Shown here: positions 1 to 8,376 of the stretch, piece after piece
How positions within the stretch are numbered: the first letter of the stretch is position 1
Layout of the letters: the number at the start of each line of letters is the position of its first letter
Source of the DNA: Paracoccaceae bacterium
GTDB lineage: Bacteria; Pseudomonadota; Alphaproteobacteria; Rhodobacterales; Rhodobacteraceae
NCBI GenBank assembly: GCA_007119835.1
Contig: SKOX01000323.1
Location: forward strand, 1-28,489
Direction of reading: 5' to 3'
Length of the DNA: 28,489 nt
The notes under the pieces: model-generated
Databases searched by the model: none
What the model was told of the DNA's origin: nothing
What the model saw: only the letters and a program-made list of their open reading frames with translations
Position numbers and translations under genes: made by a program

Positions 1-141
1 GCCGACGGCAAAGGAACATTTGACGAATTGCCGACGTTAAATTAGGCATCGCCTGATTTGAGCACCTCGTGCGGCGCTCTGCCCGTTGCTGCGGGCAAAA
101 CGTCGCGCGGCGCTATCCGATTTGACGCAGGGTTATGCCGT

Positions 142-1152
142 TTGACCAGGAAAGCAACTTCGAGCGACGTCGCCAAACTCGCGGGAGTCAGCCAGTCCGC
201 CGTCAGCCGCACCTTCACGCCCGGCGCCTCCGTCTCCAGCAAGACCCGGGCGAAGGTACTGAAAGCCGCCGCCGCGCTCGCCTACCGTCCGAACGCGCTC
301 GCGAGGTCGCTGATCGTCGGGCGCAGCCGCCTGATCGGGCTCATCGTGGCGCATCTCGACAACCAGTTCTACCCGGTCGCGCTCGAGATGCTGTCGAATG
401 CCCTCAGGACGCGGGGCTACCACATCCTGGTCTTCCTCGCGACGTCGAACGGCGACCCGGTCGACGACGTGCTCGACACGCTCATCGACTACCAGGTCGA
501 CGGCATCGTCATGGGCTCGGCCTCGATCTCCACCCGGCTCGCCCAGCGCTGCGAGGCCGCCGGCATCCCGGTCGTGCTGTTCAACCGCTACCAGGACGAC
601 GCGAAGCTTTCGTCGGTCGTGTCCGACAATCACGCGGGCGCGCGCGCAATCGCCGAGCATTTCGTCGCCGGCGGGCACCGGCGCATCGCGCACTTCGCCG
701 GCTGGCAGAACGCCTCGACCGGGCGGGACCGCGCCCTGGGGTTTCGGGAGGGACTTGCCCGTCATGGTCTCGAGCTCGCGTCATTCGTCGACACCGAGTT
801 CCGCCCGAGCGTCGCGAAGGAGGCCGCCCGCGCCGTCTTCTCCCGCCCGGACCGCCCGGACGCGGTGTTCTGCGGCAACGACACCCTCGCCTTCGCGGTG
901 ATGGACGTGCTGCGCTACGAACTCGGCCTGCGCGTTCCGGAGGACGTCGCGGTGGCGGGCTACGACGACGTGCCGATCTCGGCGTGGCCGGCCTACAACC
1001 TTACGACGGCGCGCCAGCAGGCCGACCGCCTCGTCAAGGAGACGGTCGACATCCTCGTTGCGCGGATCGAGCATGCAGGCGCGGGGCCGCGCAGCGTCGT
1101 GCTGGACAGCCCTCTTGTCGTACGCGGCACGACCCGCCCTGTCCCCGGCTGA
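142..1152 (+). CDS. LacI-family transcriptional regulator
   Basis: The protein is a LacI/GalR-type repressor. An N-terminal helix-turn-helix (about residues 6-25, with SSDVAKLAGVSQSAVSR) is followed by the hinge-like YRPNALARSL. A periplasmic-binding-protein-like sensor domain starts at about residue 60 (LIGLIVAHLDNQFYPV) and includes the typical FCGNDTLAFAVMDVL and VAGYDDVPIS stretches. I chose the TTG at 142 because it puts the helix-turn-helix at the usual distance from the N-terminus (336 residues) and has a weak purine-rich AGGG upstream. An in-frame TTG at 58 would add 28 residues with no family resemblance. The effector is unknown. The adjacent downstream gene is kynureninase, so control of kynU is possible but unproven. 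Confidence 0.88.
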   Translation: MTRKATSSDVAKLAGVSQSAVSRTFTPGASVSSKTRAKVLKAAAALAYRPNALARSLIVGRSRLIGLIVAHLDNQFYPVALEMLSNALRTRGYHILVFLATSNGDPVDDVLDTLIDYQVDGIVMGSASISTRLAQRCEAAGIPVVLFNRYQDDAKLSSVVSDNHAGARAIAEHFVAGGHRRIAHFAGWQNASTGRDRALGFREGLARHGLELASFVDTEFRPSVAKEAARAVFSRPDRPDAVFCGNDTLAFAVMDVLRYELGLRVPEDVAVAGYDDVPISAWPAYNLTTARQQADRLVKETVDILVARIEHAGAGPRSVVLDSPLVVRGTTRPVPG

Positions 1153-1234
1153 CGCGCGGACACGGCCTGGGAGTGTTCCGCCCGGTGACGGGCGTGGATA
1201 GTGTAGCGGCGAGCTGGCCGAGGAGTACCCGCAG

Positions 1235-2428
1235 TTGACCGAATTCGAAACCACCCGCGCGCGCTTCCATCTGCCCGAGGGGGTGGTCTATCTCGACGGA
1301 AACTCGCTCGGGCCCCTGCCCCGCGGCGCGGAGGCGGCGGCGGCGCGCGTGCTGCGCGAGGAGTGGGGCCAGGATCTGATCCGCGCTTGGAACACGCGGG
1401 GGTGGATGAACCTGCCGGCCCGGCTGGGCGAGCGCATCGGCCGGCTGATCGGCGCCGCACCGGGCAGCGTGACGGTCGGCGACACGCTCTCGATCAAGGT
1501 CTTCCAGGCGCTGGCGGCAGCGCTCGCGCTCAACCCCGACCGGCGGGTGATCCTGTCGGACACGGGCAACTTCCCCTCCGACCTCTACATGGCCGAGGGG
1601 CTGATCGGGCTGAAGGGCGGCGGGCTCGAGCTCAGGACGCCAGCGCCCGAGGCGGTGAAGGACGCGCTTTCGGACGAGGTGGCGGTGCTGATGCTGACCG
1701 AGGTCGACTACCGCACGGGGCGCCTGCACGACATGGCGCGCCTGACCAGGCGCGCCCATGCGCTCGGCATTGTCACGGTCTGGGACCTGGCGCATTCGGC
1801 GGGGGCGCTGCCGGTGGACCTTGAGGGGACGCGCGCGGATTTCGCCGTCGGCTGCACCTACAAGTACCTCAACGGCGGCCCCGGCGCGCCAGCCTTCATC
1901 TACGTCCGTCCCGACCTCGCCGACCGGGCGCGGCCGGCGCTCGCGGGGTGGCTCGGCCACCGCGCGCCCTTCGCCTTCGAAACCGCCTATGCGCCGGCCG
2001 AAGGCATCGCGCGGATGCGGGTCGGCACGCCCGCGGTCATCGCGATGGCGGTGCTCGACGCGGCGCTCGACGCCTTCGAGGGCGTCTCGATGGCTGAGGT
2101 GCGGACGCGGTCGGTCGCGCTCTCCGAGCGCTTCATCGCCGAGGTCGAAGCCCGCTGCCCCGACCTTGCGCTTGCCAGCCCGCGCGAGCCGTCAGGCCGT
2201 GGCAGCCAGGTTTCGTTCCGGCACGCCCAAGGCTACGCGGTGATGCAGGCGCTGATCGAGCGGGGCGTGATCGGCGACTTCCGGGCGCCCGACCTGATGC
2301 GCTTCGGCTTCGCGCCGCTCTACAATTCCGAGGCGGACGTGGTCGAGGCGGCGCGGGTGCTGGAGCGGGTGATGCGCGAGGGGCTCTGGCGGGAGGCGGC
2401 GGCGCGGCCGCAGGCGGCAGTCACCTGA
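1235..2428 (+). CDS. kynU: Kynureninase
   Basis: This is a PLP-dependent fold-type I enzyme that cleaves kynurenine to anthranilate and alanine (or 3-hydroxykynurenine to 3-hydroxyanthranilate) in tryptophan catabolism. Visible hallmarks are YLDGNSLGPLP near the N-terminus, the PLP-contacting WDLAHSAG (residues 183-190) and the Schiff-base lysine K210 in GCTYKYLNGGPG. Its 397 residues fit the family. The start is a TTG preceded by GAGGAG nine bases upstream. It lies 82 bases after the LacI-type regulator in the same direction, with no kynA or kynB homologue nearby, so the rest of the pathway, if present, is elsewhere. Confidence 0.93.
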   Translation: MTEFETTRARFHLPEGVVYLDGNSLGPLPRGAEAAAARVLREEWGQDLIRAWNTRGWMNLPARLGERIGRLIGAAPGSVTVGDTLSIKVFQALAAALALNPDRRVILSDTGNFPSDLYMAEGLIGLKGGGLELRTPAPEAVKDALSDEVAVLMLTEVDYRTGRLHDMARLTRRAHALGIVTVWDLAHSAGALPVDLEGTRADFAVGCTYKYLNGGPGAPAFIYVRPDLADRARPALAGWLGHRAPFAFETAYAPAEGIARMRVGTPAVIAMAVLDAALDAFEGVSMAEVRTRSVALSERFIAEVEARCPDLALASPREPSGRGSQVSFRHAQGYAVMQALIERGVIGDFRAPDLMRFGFAPLYNSEADVVEAARVLERVMREGLWREAAARPQAAVT

Positions 2429-2451
2429 ACCGGCGCCGGCGGGGCGCCGGT
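2429..2451. terminator. Hairpin between convergent kynU and MOSC genes
   Basis: A perfect 9-bp stem, arms ACCGGCGCC (2429-2437) and GGCGCCGGT (2443-2451) with a 5-base loop, fills the whole gap between the two convergent stop codons. It has no U-tract, so it is a terminator-like structure by position and stem only. It could serve both strands. Confidence 0.5.
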
Positions 2452-2969
2452 CAGCGTTCCTGGGCGGCGGACCGATCCCCGAACGCGTCGGTCGATAGAA
2501 CGTCGCCGACGCGTACCGGACCGCTCTCGAGGACCCGCGCCGTGATGCCGCCGTGGCCCCGCATGGCGTTATAGCCGCCGGGGCCGAGGGCGTCCTCCAT
2601 CCGGGAGCACGGGTGACATTCGCCCGTCGCCTCAAGCAGCGCAGCTCCGAGGCGGAAGCGCCGCTTCCTCAGGGCGAGGAGGTTCGCGCCGCGGACGACG
2701 ACGTTGCGCCGGACAAGTTCGGGCGCGACGGCCTCGCGGCGGAGGAAGCCGCCGACCGCTGCGAGATGCTCCTCGGCCACCAGCGTCACCTGCCGTGCGC
2801 CGCCGCCGAGGCCGCGCTCGGCATGGCGGTCCCCGGAAAGGCCCTGCCCCGCCACGGCCATCGCATCGGGGACCGCCAGCATCGAAGCCCGCCGCGCGGG
2901 CCGAAGGCCGATCCAGACGACGACGCCGGGGCCGACCGGCCCGGCCATCAGATCGGCGAGCGTCCGCAT
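2451..2969 (-). CDS. MOSC domain-containing protein
   Basis: This 172-residue protein resembles stand-alone MOSC (molybdenum cofactor sulfurase C-terminal) proteins of the YiiM type. The supporting stretches are GLSGDRHAERG, an RRNVVVRGANLLAL core, the Cys-containing GECHPCSRME and a GHGGITARVLESG segment. Such domains are thought to handle sulfur or the molybdenum cofactor; no specific substrate can be given here. The ATG lies only 10 bases after the M42 peptidase stop on the same strand, with a poor ribosome-binding site. It is therefore probably the last gene of the asnO-ngg-peptidase operon and translated by coupling. Why a MOSC protein would travel with an osmolyte operon is not clear. 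Confidence 0.85.
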   Translation of the reverse strand: MRTLADLMAGPVGPGVVVWIGLRPARRASMLAVPDAMAVAGQGLSGDRHAERGLGGGARQVTLVAEEHLAAVGGFLRREAVAPELVRRNVVVRGANLLALRKRRFRLGAALLEATGECHPCSRMEDALGPGGYNAMRGHGGITARVLESGPVRVGDVLSTDAFGDRSAAQER

Positions 2970-2979
2970 CGCGCGGCGG

Positions 2980-4140
2980 CTACTCCGCCGCCTCGGGCGG
3001 CAGCTCGACGTCGGGCTTCAGCGGATCGGGCGCCGGCTCGGACGGCTGGCGGGTGAAGCCCTTGATCCCCGCCACCGCCTTGCGGTCGCGCATGATCTCG
3101 ACGTCACTCGTGGCGTAGGCGGTCAGCAGTTCGGCGAGCGAGCGCAGCGCGTGCATGTGGATGCGCTCGTAGCCGTGGGAAGCATCGACGCCGAAGGTGG
3201 CGAGCGCGGTGCGCACGTCCGCCCCGGCCTCGATCGCCGAGGCGCTGTCGGAGCGGTAGAAGCGGAAGACATCCTTCTGGTAGCGGATGTCGTGCGCGCG
3301 GCAGAGCTCGACGAGCTTCCGCGTCAGGTGGAAGTCGAACGGCCCGGTCATGTCGGCCATCGAGATCGTCACGCCGAATTCCGACGAGTTCTGGCCCGGC
3401 GCGGAGGTGCCGTTGTCGACGGCGACCATCGAGGCGACGTCGGGCAGCAGGATCGACGCCGCGCCGTGGCCCACCTCCTCAGAGATCGTGAAGAGCCAGA
3501 ACATGTCGACCGGCAGCTCCGGCCCGTCGGCGAGCGCCTTGAGCGCGGCAAGCATCACCGCGACGCCCGCCTTGTTGTCGAGGTGGCGCGAGACGATGAA
3601 GCCGTTATCGAGGAACTCGGGCTGCGGGTCGATCGCGACGATGTCCCCGATCTCGATGCCGAGCTTGTGCAGGTGGTCGGTCGAAGTCGAGTAGGCGTCG
3701 ACCCTGAGCTCGACATGATCCCAGCCCACGGGAAGCGTGTCGATCTCCTCGCCATAGGTATGGCCCGACGCCTTCATCGGCAGGATCGTGCCGCGATAGA
3801 CGCCCTTCTCGCTGAAGATCGTCGTGCGCGCACCCTCGGCGAAGCGCGCCGACCAGTGCCCGATCGGCACCAGCGCGAGCCGGCCGTTGGGCTTCAGCGC
3901 CTTGACCTGCGCGCCCAGCGTGTCGAGATGGCTCACGATCGCCCGGGCGCCCGCCGAGGAGCCGCCCTTGAGGCTTGCCCGGATCGCGCCGCGCCGGGTG
4001 ATGTCGTGGCCGACGCCGAGGCGCTCGAGTTCGCCGCAGACGTAGCGGACGATGGTGTCGGTGTAGCCCGTCGGCGACGGGATCGCCATCAGCGCCTTCA
4101 GTTGGTCCCTCAGGTAGTCGATGTCGATGTCGCCGCGCAC
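2980..4140 (-). CDS. NAGGN-system M42 family metallopeptidase
   Basis: This is an M42/M20-type di-zinc aminopeptidase-like protein of the subgroup found next to asnO/ngg. Candidate metal ligands are visible: H71 and D73 (SHLDTLG), bridging D188 (SRHLDNKAG), E221/E222 (TISEEVGHG), D242 (AVDNGTSAP) and H322 (ASHGYERIH). The GTG at 4140 is chosen because GAGGGA sits just upstream and the protein then begins shortly before the conserved DYLRDQLKALMAIPSPTG; this gives 386 residues. The open frame continues far upstream but only as a shadow of ngg. The gene overlaps the 3' end of ngg by 31 bases. Its role in NAGGN metabolism (processing or turnover of the dipeptide) is inferred from conserved context. 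Confidence 0.9.
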   Translation of the reverse strand: MRGDIDIDYLRDQLKALMAIPSPTGYTDTIVRYVCGELERLGVGHDITRRGAIRASLKGGSSAGARAIVSHLDTLGAQVKALKPNGRLALVPIGHWSARFAEGARTTIFSEKGVYRGTILPMKASGHTYGEEIDTLPVGWDHVELRVDAYSTSTDHLHKLGIEIGDIVAIDPQPEFLDNGFIVSRHLDNKAGVAVMLAALKALADGPELPVDMFWLFTISEEVGHGAASILLPDVASMVAVDNGTSAPGQNSSEFGVTISMADMTGPFDFHLTRKLVELCRAHDIRYQKDVFRFYRSDSASAIEAGADVRTALATFGVDASHGYERIHMHALRSLAELLTAYATSDVEIMRDRKAVAGIKGFTRQPSEPAPDPLKPDVELPPEAAE

Positions 4141-5921
4141 CCGTCCCTCGTGTCTTGCTGAGCCATTCGCCGCTGCATTGCCCGCGCCGCGGCGGGAACG
4201 GAGAGCGGGAACAGCAGGTCGATGAACCGCTCGGCCGTCGGCTGCGGCTCGTGGTTGGCGAGGCCCGGCCGCTCGTTCGCCTCGATGAAGACGTAGTCCG
4301 GCTCGCGCGGGCTTCTTACCATGAGATCGATGCCGGTCACGGGAATTTCGATCGCCCGTGCCGCGGCGATCGCCGCCTTGATGAGTTCTGGATGGGTCTC
4401 GTCCGTGACGTCGTGGATCGTCCCACCGGTGTGCAGGTTCGCGGTCTTGCGCACCGTGACCTCGCGCCCTGGCCCGAGGACCGAGTCCATGGTCAGCCCC
4501 TCCTCGGAGAGGCAGCGCTCGGTCTCGGCGTCGAGCGGGATGCGGCTCTCGCCCCCCGTCGCCGCCGCCCGCCTGCGGCTCTGCGCCTCGATGAGCTTCG
4601 CGACCGTCGACCGGCCGTCGCCGACGATCCGCGCCGGCCGCCGCAGCGCCGCCGCCACCACCTTGTAGTCGATCACGATGAGCCGGAGGTCCTCGCCCTC
4701 GAAATACTCCTCGAGCAGCACCTCGTCGGAGACCACGCGCGCCCGCTCCACCGCCGCCTCGACCTCCTCGGGCGAGCGCAGACCGACCGCGACACCCCTG
4801 CCCTGCTCGCCGCGCGCCGGCTTCACCACCACGGCGCCGACCGAGCGGAGGAAGTCCGCCCGCGAGGCCGCATCGCCCGCCGTGTGCTGCCTGGCGACGC
4901 GCACGCCCGCCGCCTGCACCAGCCGCCGCGTCGCCCGCTTGTCGTCGCAGATCGACATCGCCACGGCGGAAGTGAACTCCGAGAGCGACTCGCGGCACAT
5001 GATCGACCGCCCGCCGTAGGTCAGCCGGAAGAAGCCGCCCTCGGCGTCGATCACCTCGATATGGATGCCGCGCCGGCGCGCCTCGTCGACGATCAGCCGC
5101 GCATAGGGATTCAACCCCTCGTCCGAGGCGCCGGTGTAGAGCCGCTCGTTGATCGGGTTCTTGCGCTTCACCGAGAAGACCGGCACCCGGTAGAAGCCGA
5201 GCTTCTCGTAGAGCGCGATCGCCTGCTCGTTGTCGTGCAGCACCGAGAGGTCCATGTAGGCGGCGCCGCGGGCCTTGAAGTGCTCCGCGAGGCGGCGGAC
5301 CAGGCTCTCGCCGACTCCGGCATGCGGCGCCTGCGGGGCGACGGCGAGGCACCAGAGCGAGGAGCCGCGCTCGGGGTCGCCGAAGACGCGCATGTGGTCG
5401 ACGCCCATCACCGAACCGAGGATCTCGCCGGTCTCCGCGTCCTCCGCGACCAGCACGACCAGCGCCCGCGCGTCGCGGTGCCGCCAGAAGAAGTCCGGCG
5501 GCACCGGCACCATGTTCCGCGCGCCATAGATCGTGTTCACCACCTCCGCGTCCATCTCGGTCGCGAGCCGGCGCACGAAGAAGGCCTGCCGCCGCGACCG
5601 CGCCGGGCGGTAGGTGGCGAGGTCGAGCCGGTAGGTGTGGGAGGGGTCGAGGAACAGCTCCTGCGGCGCGATGCCGAGCAGCACGTGCGGGTCGCGCACG
5701 TAGAAGGCGATGTCGCGGCGGTCGGGCCCCTCGGCCCTCAGGGCGGCGAGCAGTCCCTCCGGCGTCGCGTAGGTCTGCGCGAAGATCAGACGCCCCCAGC
5801 CGCAATCCACCGCCACGTCGCGGGCGGGCTCCGCCTCGCCGCGGATCGGTGGCTTCATCCCCGCGGTGCGCATGCGCTGCAGCCGGTGCGTCATCCGGCG
5901 GCGCGGATCGCTTTCCCTCAT
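4110..5921 (-). CDS. ngg: N-acetylglutaminylglutamine synthetase (GNAT + ATP-grasp)
   Basis: This 603-residue protein has two fused enzyme domains. A GNAT acetyltransferase occupies about residues 115-250, with acetyl-CoA loop PQAPHAGVGESLVRRL and YEKLGFY. An ATP-grasp ligase occupies about 285-585, with VVKPARGEQGRGV at 365-377, LLEEYFEGEDLRLIVI, and the metal-binding EANERPG near 547-553. This architecture is that of Ngg, which makes N-acetylglutaminylglutamine from glutamine and acetyl-CoA, as characterised in Sinorhizobium meliloti. It is the second gene of the operon: its ATG follows the asnO stop after 3 bases, with GAGG inside the end of asnO as ribosome-binding site. The last residues (DGCAATSTSTT) lie in the overlap with the peptidase gene and look unconserved. 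Confidence 0.94.
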   Translation of the reverse strand: MRESDPRRRMTHRLQRMRTAGMKPPIRGEAEPARDVAVDCGWGRLIFAQTYATPEGLLAALRAEGPDRRDIAFYVRDPHVLLGIAPQELFLDPSHTYRLDLATYRPARSRRQAFFVRRLATEMDAEVVNTIYGARNMVPVPPDFFWRHRDARALVVLVAEDAETGEILGSVMGVDHMRVFGDPERGSSLWCLAVAPQAPHAGVGESLVRRLAEHFKARGAAYMDLSVLHDNEQAIALYEKLGFYRVPVFSVKRKNPINERLYTGASDEGLNPYARLIVDEARRRGIHIEVIDAEGGFFRLTYGGRSIMCRESLSEFTSAVAMSICDDKRATRRLVQAAGVRVARQHTAGDAASRADFLRSVGAVVVKPARGEQGRGVAVGLRSPEEVEAAVERARVVSDEVLLEEYFEGEDLRLIVIDYKVVAAALRRPARIVGDGRSTVAKLIEAQSRRRAAATGGESRIPLDAETERCLSEEGLTMDSVLGPGREVTVRKTANLHTGGTIHDVTDETHPELIKAAIAAARAIEIPVTGIDLMVRSPREPDYVFIEANERPGLANHEPQPTAERFIDLLFPLSVPAAARAMQRRMAQQDTRDGCAATSTSTT

Positions 5922-5924
5922 CGC

Positions 5925-7700
5925 TCAGACCTCATGCGTCTGCAGCCACATCTCCAACAGCGCCACCTGCCAGAGCTCCGAGCCCCTGAGCGCCGTGATG
6001 TGATCCGACGGCCTCTCGAACAGCGTCTCGAGATAACTCTGCTGGAAGAGGCCGCGTTCCTTCGCCGACTGGCTCGTCAGCGCGTCGCGGGCCATGTCGA
6101 GGTACTCGCCCTGGATGTACTTCAACGCCGGCACCGGGAAGTAGCCCTTCGGCCGGTCGATCACCTCGTGCGGGATCACGTGTCGGGCGGCCTGCTTCAG
6201 CACGCCCTTGCCGCCCTGCTCGAGTTTCAGGGCGGACGGGATGCGGCCCGACAGCTCGACGAGCTCGTGGTCGAGGAACGGCACCCGGGCCTCGAGGCCC
6301 CAGGCCATGGTCATGTTGTCGACCCGCTTCACCGGGTCGTCGACCAGCATCAGGTTGGTGTCGATCCTGAGCGCCCTGTCCACCGGATCGTCGGCGCCGA
6401 GCCGGTCGAAATGCTCGCGCACCAGCGCCAGGCACTCGTCACGGTCGGCCATGTACTCGGGGTTGAGGTGATCGGCGAGCTCGAGATGGCTGCGATCGAA
6501 GAAGGCCTCGGCATAGTCGCCGACGGGATCGTTCGAGGACACCATCTTCGGATACCAGTGGTAGCCGCCGAAGACCTCGTCGGCCCCCTGCCCCGACTGC
6601 ACCACCTTGATGGTCTTCGAGACCTCCCGCGACAGCAGGTAGAAGCCGATGTTGTCGTAGCTCACCATCGGCTCGGACATCGCCCGGATCGCGTGCGGCA
6701 GGTTCTCCTTCATCTCCGTCGAGGGGATGAAGATCTTGTGGTGGTTGGTGCCGTAGTGCTTCGCGATGAGGTCGGAATAGACGAACTCGTCGCCCTTCTC
6801 GCCATGGGCCTCCTCGAAGCCGATCGAGTAGGTCGCCAGGCCCTCCTGCCCCATCTCGGCCAGCAGCCCGACGATCAGTGACGAGTCCACCCCGCCCGAG
6901 AGCAGCACGCCCACCGGGACGTCGGCGACCATGCGCCGCTTGACCGCACGGCGCAGGCCGTCGAGCACGATCTCCGACCAGTCCTCGAGCGAGCGCTCGG
7001 CATCCTCCGGGCTGCGCTGGAAGTTCGGGTGCCAGTAGACAGAGTCGCGGTGGCTGCCGTCGGCCTCGTAGATCCGCACCGTCGCCGGCGGCAGCTTGCG
7101 GATGCCGGCGAGGATCGTGCGCGGCGCCGGCACCACCGCGTGCCACGTCATGTACTGCTGCAGTGCCACCCGGTCGATCGAGGTGTCGATGCCGCCGCCC
7201 GCGATCAGCGCCGGCAGGGTCGAGGCAAAGCGCACGCCCTCGCCGGTCTCGGCATAGTAGAGTGGCTTGATGCCGAAACGGTCGCGCGCCATCGCTACCT
7301 GGCCGGTCCTTCGGTCGTGGATGACGAAGGCGAACATGCCGAAGAAGCGCTCGACGCAGGAGGGCCCCCACTCGGCCCAGGCCTTGATGATGACCTCGGT
7401 GTCGGAGGTCGACGAGAAGACGTGGCCCTTGGCCTCGAGCTCGCCGCGGAGCTCGGGGTAGTTGTAGATGCAGCCGTTGAACACCATCGTCAGCCCGGTG
7501 ACCGGGTCGACGAAGGGCTGGCCGCCGGCGTCCGACAGATCGATGATCCTGAGCCGCCGGTGGCCGAAGCCGACCGAGCCGCGGGTGACGATGCCCGCCC
7601 CGTCCGGGCCGCGGGGGGACATGGTGTCGGCCATCCTCTCGATCCGCGCCGCCGAGACCGGTTCGCCCTTCCAGATCAGCTCGCCACAGATGCCGCACAT
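5925..7700 (-). CDS. asnO: N-acetylglutaminylglutamine amidotransferase
   Basis: This is an asparagine-synthetase-B-like class II glutamine amidotransferase. In the NAGGN pathway it amidates the C-terminus of N-acetylglutaminylglutamine. The N-terminal glutaminase has Cys2 (MCGICGE), SPRGPD (29-34), FNGCIYNY and SSTSDTEV. The synthetase domain has the ATP-pyrophosphatase P-loop SGGVDSS at 268-274. I chose the ATG at 7700 rather than the GTG at 7706 because class II amidotransferases need Cys directly after the initiator Met, and AGGAGG (7709-7714) is then nine bases upstream. This gives 591 residues. It is the first gene of the operon and divergent from a MarR-type gene. Confidence 0.95.
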   Translation of the reverse strand: MCGICGELIWKGEPVSAARIERMADTMSPRGPDGAGIVTRGSVGFGHRRLRIIDLSDAGGQPFVDPVTGLTMVFNGCIYNYPELRGELEAKGHVFSSTSDTEVIIKAWAEWGPSCVERFFGMFAFVIHDRRTGQVAMARDRFGIKPLYYAETGEGVRFASTLPALIAGGGIDTSIDRVALQQYMTWHAVVPAPRTILAGIRKLPPATVRIYEADGSHRDSVYWHPNFQRSPEDAERSLEDWSEIVLDGLRRAVKRRMVADVPVGVLLSGGVDSSLIVGLLAEMGQEGLATYSIGFEEAHGEKGDEFVYSDLIAKHYGTNHHKIFIPSTEMKENLPHAIRAMSEPMVSYDNIGFYLLSREVSKTIKVVQSGQGADEVFGGYHWYPKMVSSNDPVGDYAEAFFDRSHLELADHLNPEYMADRDECLALVREHFDRLGADDPVDRALRIDTNLMLVDDPVKRVDNMTMAWGLEARVPFLDHELVELSGRIPSALKLEQGGKGVLKQAARHVIPHEVIDRPKGYFPVPALKYIQGEYLDMARDALTSQSAKERGLFQQSYLETLFERPSDHITALRGSELWQVALLEMWLQTHEV

Positions 7701-7721
7701 GCCCACCGTCCTCCTCTTCCG

Positions 7722-7751
7722 TTGACGTGCGATAATTAAGGCACTAATTAT
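7722..7751 (+). promoter_or_regulatory. Probable promoter of the MarR-type gene
   Basis: TTGACG (7722-7727) resembles a -35 element, and TAATTA (7745-7750) or AATTAT lies 17-18 bases downstream as a -10 candidate. The -10 candidate is the right arm of the palindrome, so repressor binding would block it. Confidence 0.4.
7732..7751. promoter_or_regulatory. Palindromic operator between asnO and marR-type gene
   Basis: A perfect inverted repeat, ATAATTA (7732-7738) and TAATTAT (7745-7751) separated by 6 bases, sits in the 77-base divergent intergenic region. It is strikingly AT-rich for this genome. Size and symmetry fit a MarR-dimer site. Inference: the neighbouring MarR-type protein binds here and controls both directions. 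Confidence 0.65.
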
Positions 7752-7777
7752 TTCGGCGCAAGGCTTCGGAGAGGTAA

Positions 7778-8245
7778 ATGACCGACGCGAGCGAGCGCCG
7801 CGCGCTTCTGAAGGCGATCCGCCGGTTGGCCCGCGCCGTGGACATCCAGTCCCGCCGGATCGACCGCGAACTCGGCCTGACCCTGCCCCAGTATATCGTG
7901 CTTTCGGCGGTGCGCGACCTTGGCAACGGCACGAGTCGGGAGATCGCCGCGGCCTCGGACGCCTCGCCCGCCACCGTCGTCGGCATCCTCGACAAGCTCG
8001 AGGCCAAGGGCCTGGTCGAGCGCGCCCGCTCCACGACCGACCGCCGCTCGGTCCACACCCGGCTCACCGCGGCGGGAGAGGCCACGCTGGCGCGCATCCC
8101 GTTTCCCCTCGGTCCGGGCTTCGAGAGCGCCTTCGCGGCACTTCCGACCGAGACCCGCGCGCGGACCATCGCCGCCCTGAACGACCTCGCGGCACTCGCC
8201 GCACCTGAAGAGGCCGGGTTGGAGGACAGCGCGGCGCCGCTCTGA
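7778..8245 (+). CDS. MarR-family transcriptional regulator
   Basis: This 155-residue winged-helix protein has the MarR layout. An N-terminal dimerisation helix (residues 1-30) is followed by [15 protein letters not shown]. The recognition region is [31 protein letters not shown], and the wing is [26 protein letters not shown] is just upstream of the ATG. It is divergently transcribed from asnO across a 77-base gap with a palindrome, so it is the likely local regulator of the NAGGN operon and of itself. The ligand or signal is unknown. Confidence 0.9.
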   Translation: MTDASERRALLKAIRRLARAVDIQSRRIDRELGLTLPQYIVLSAVRDLGNGTSREIAAASDASPATVVGILDKLEAKGLVERARSTTDRRSVHTRLTAAGEATLARIPFPLGPGFESAFAALPTETRARTIAALNDLAALAAPEEAGLEDSAAPL

Positions 8246-8330
8246 GCTTCTGCACATTTCCGCGCACTGGCCTTCGTCGCGGTCGCAGGCCGTTGAAGCC
8301 GGCGTCACGAGGGCTAGGGTCATGGAGCGA

Positions 8331-8346
8331 GGCGGCTTCTGCCGCC
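8331..8346. other. Small hairpin between MarR-type and HiPIP genes
   Basis: GGCGGC and GCCGCC form a 6-bp stem around TTCT. It lies 86 bases after the MarR-type stop and 30 bases before the HiPIP start. It may terminate the former or lie in the leader of the latter. A weak promoter-like pair, TTGAAG (8293-8298) and TAGGGT (8315-8320), precedes it. No U-tract follows. Confidence 0.3.
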
Positions 8347-8376
8347 CGATCAGGCAAAGCGAGGAGTATCGTAGCC

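Noticed and set aside
135..1238. A 367-codon plus-strand frame with an ATG start over the LacI-type gene
   Set aside because: It is an arginine-rich out-of-frame translation; the correct frame carries the helix-turn-helix and sensor domain.
2704..4161. A 485-codon plus-strand frame over the MOSC and peptidase genes
   Set aside because: Antisense shadow without recognisable motifs; both minus-strand genes have intact conserved residues.
4141..5805. Upstream extension of the M42 peptidase frame on the minus strand to 941 residues
   Set aside because: The extension is low-complexity Arg/Gly/Ala sequence lying in another frame of ngg; the GTG at 4140 with its ribosome-binding site gives the family length.
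4155..6881. A 908-codon open frame on the plus strand opposite ngg and asnO
   Set aside because: It is arginine/histidine/valine-rich with no domain resemblance, opposite two clearly conserved enzymes; it is a by-product of high G+C codon bias.
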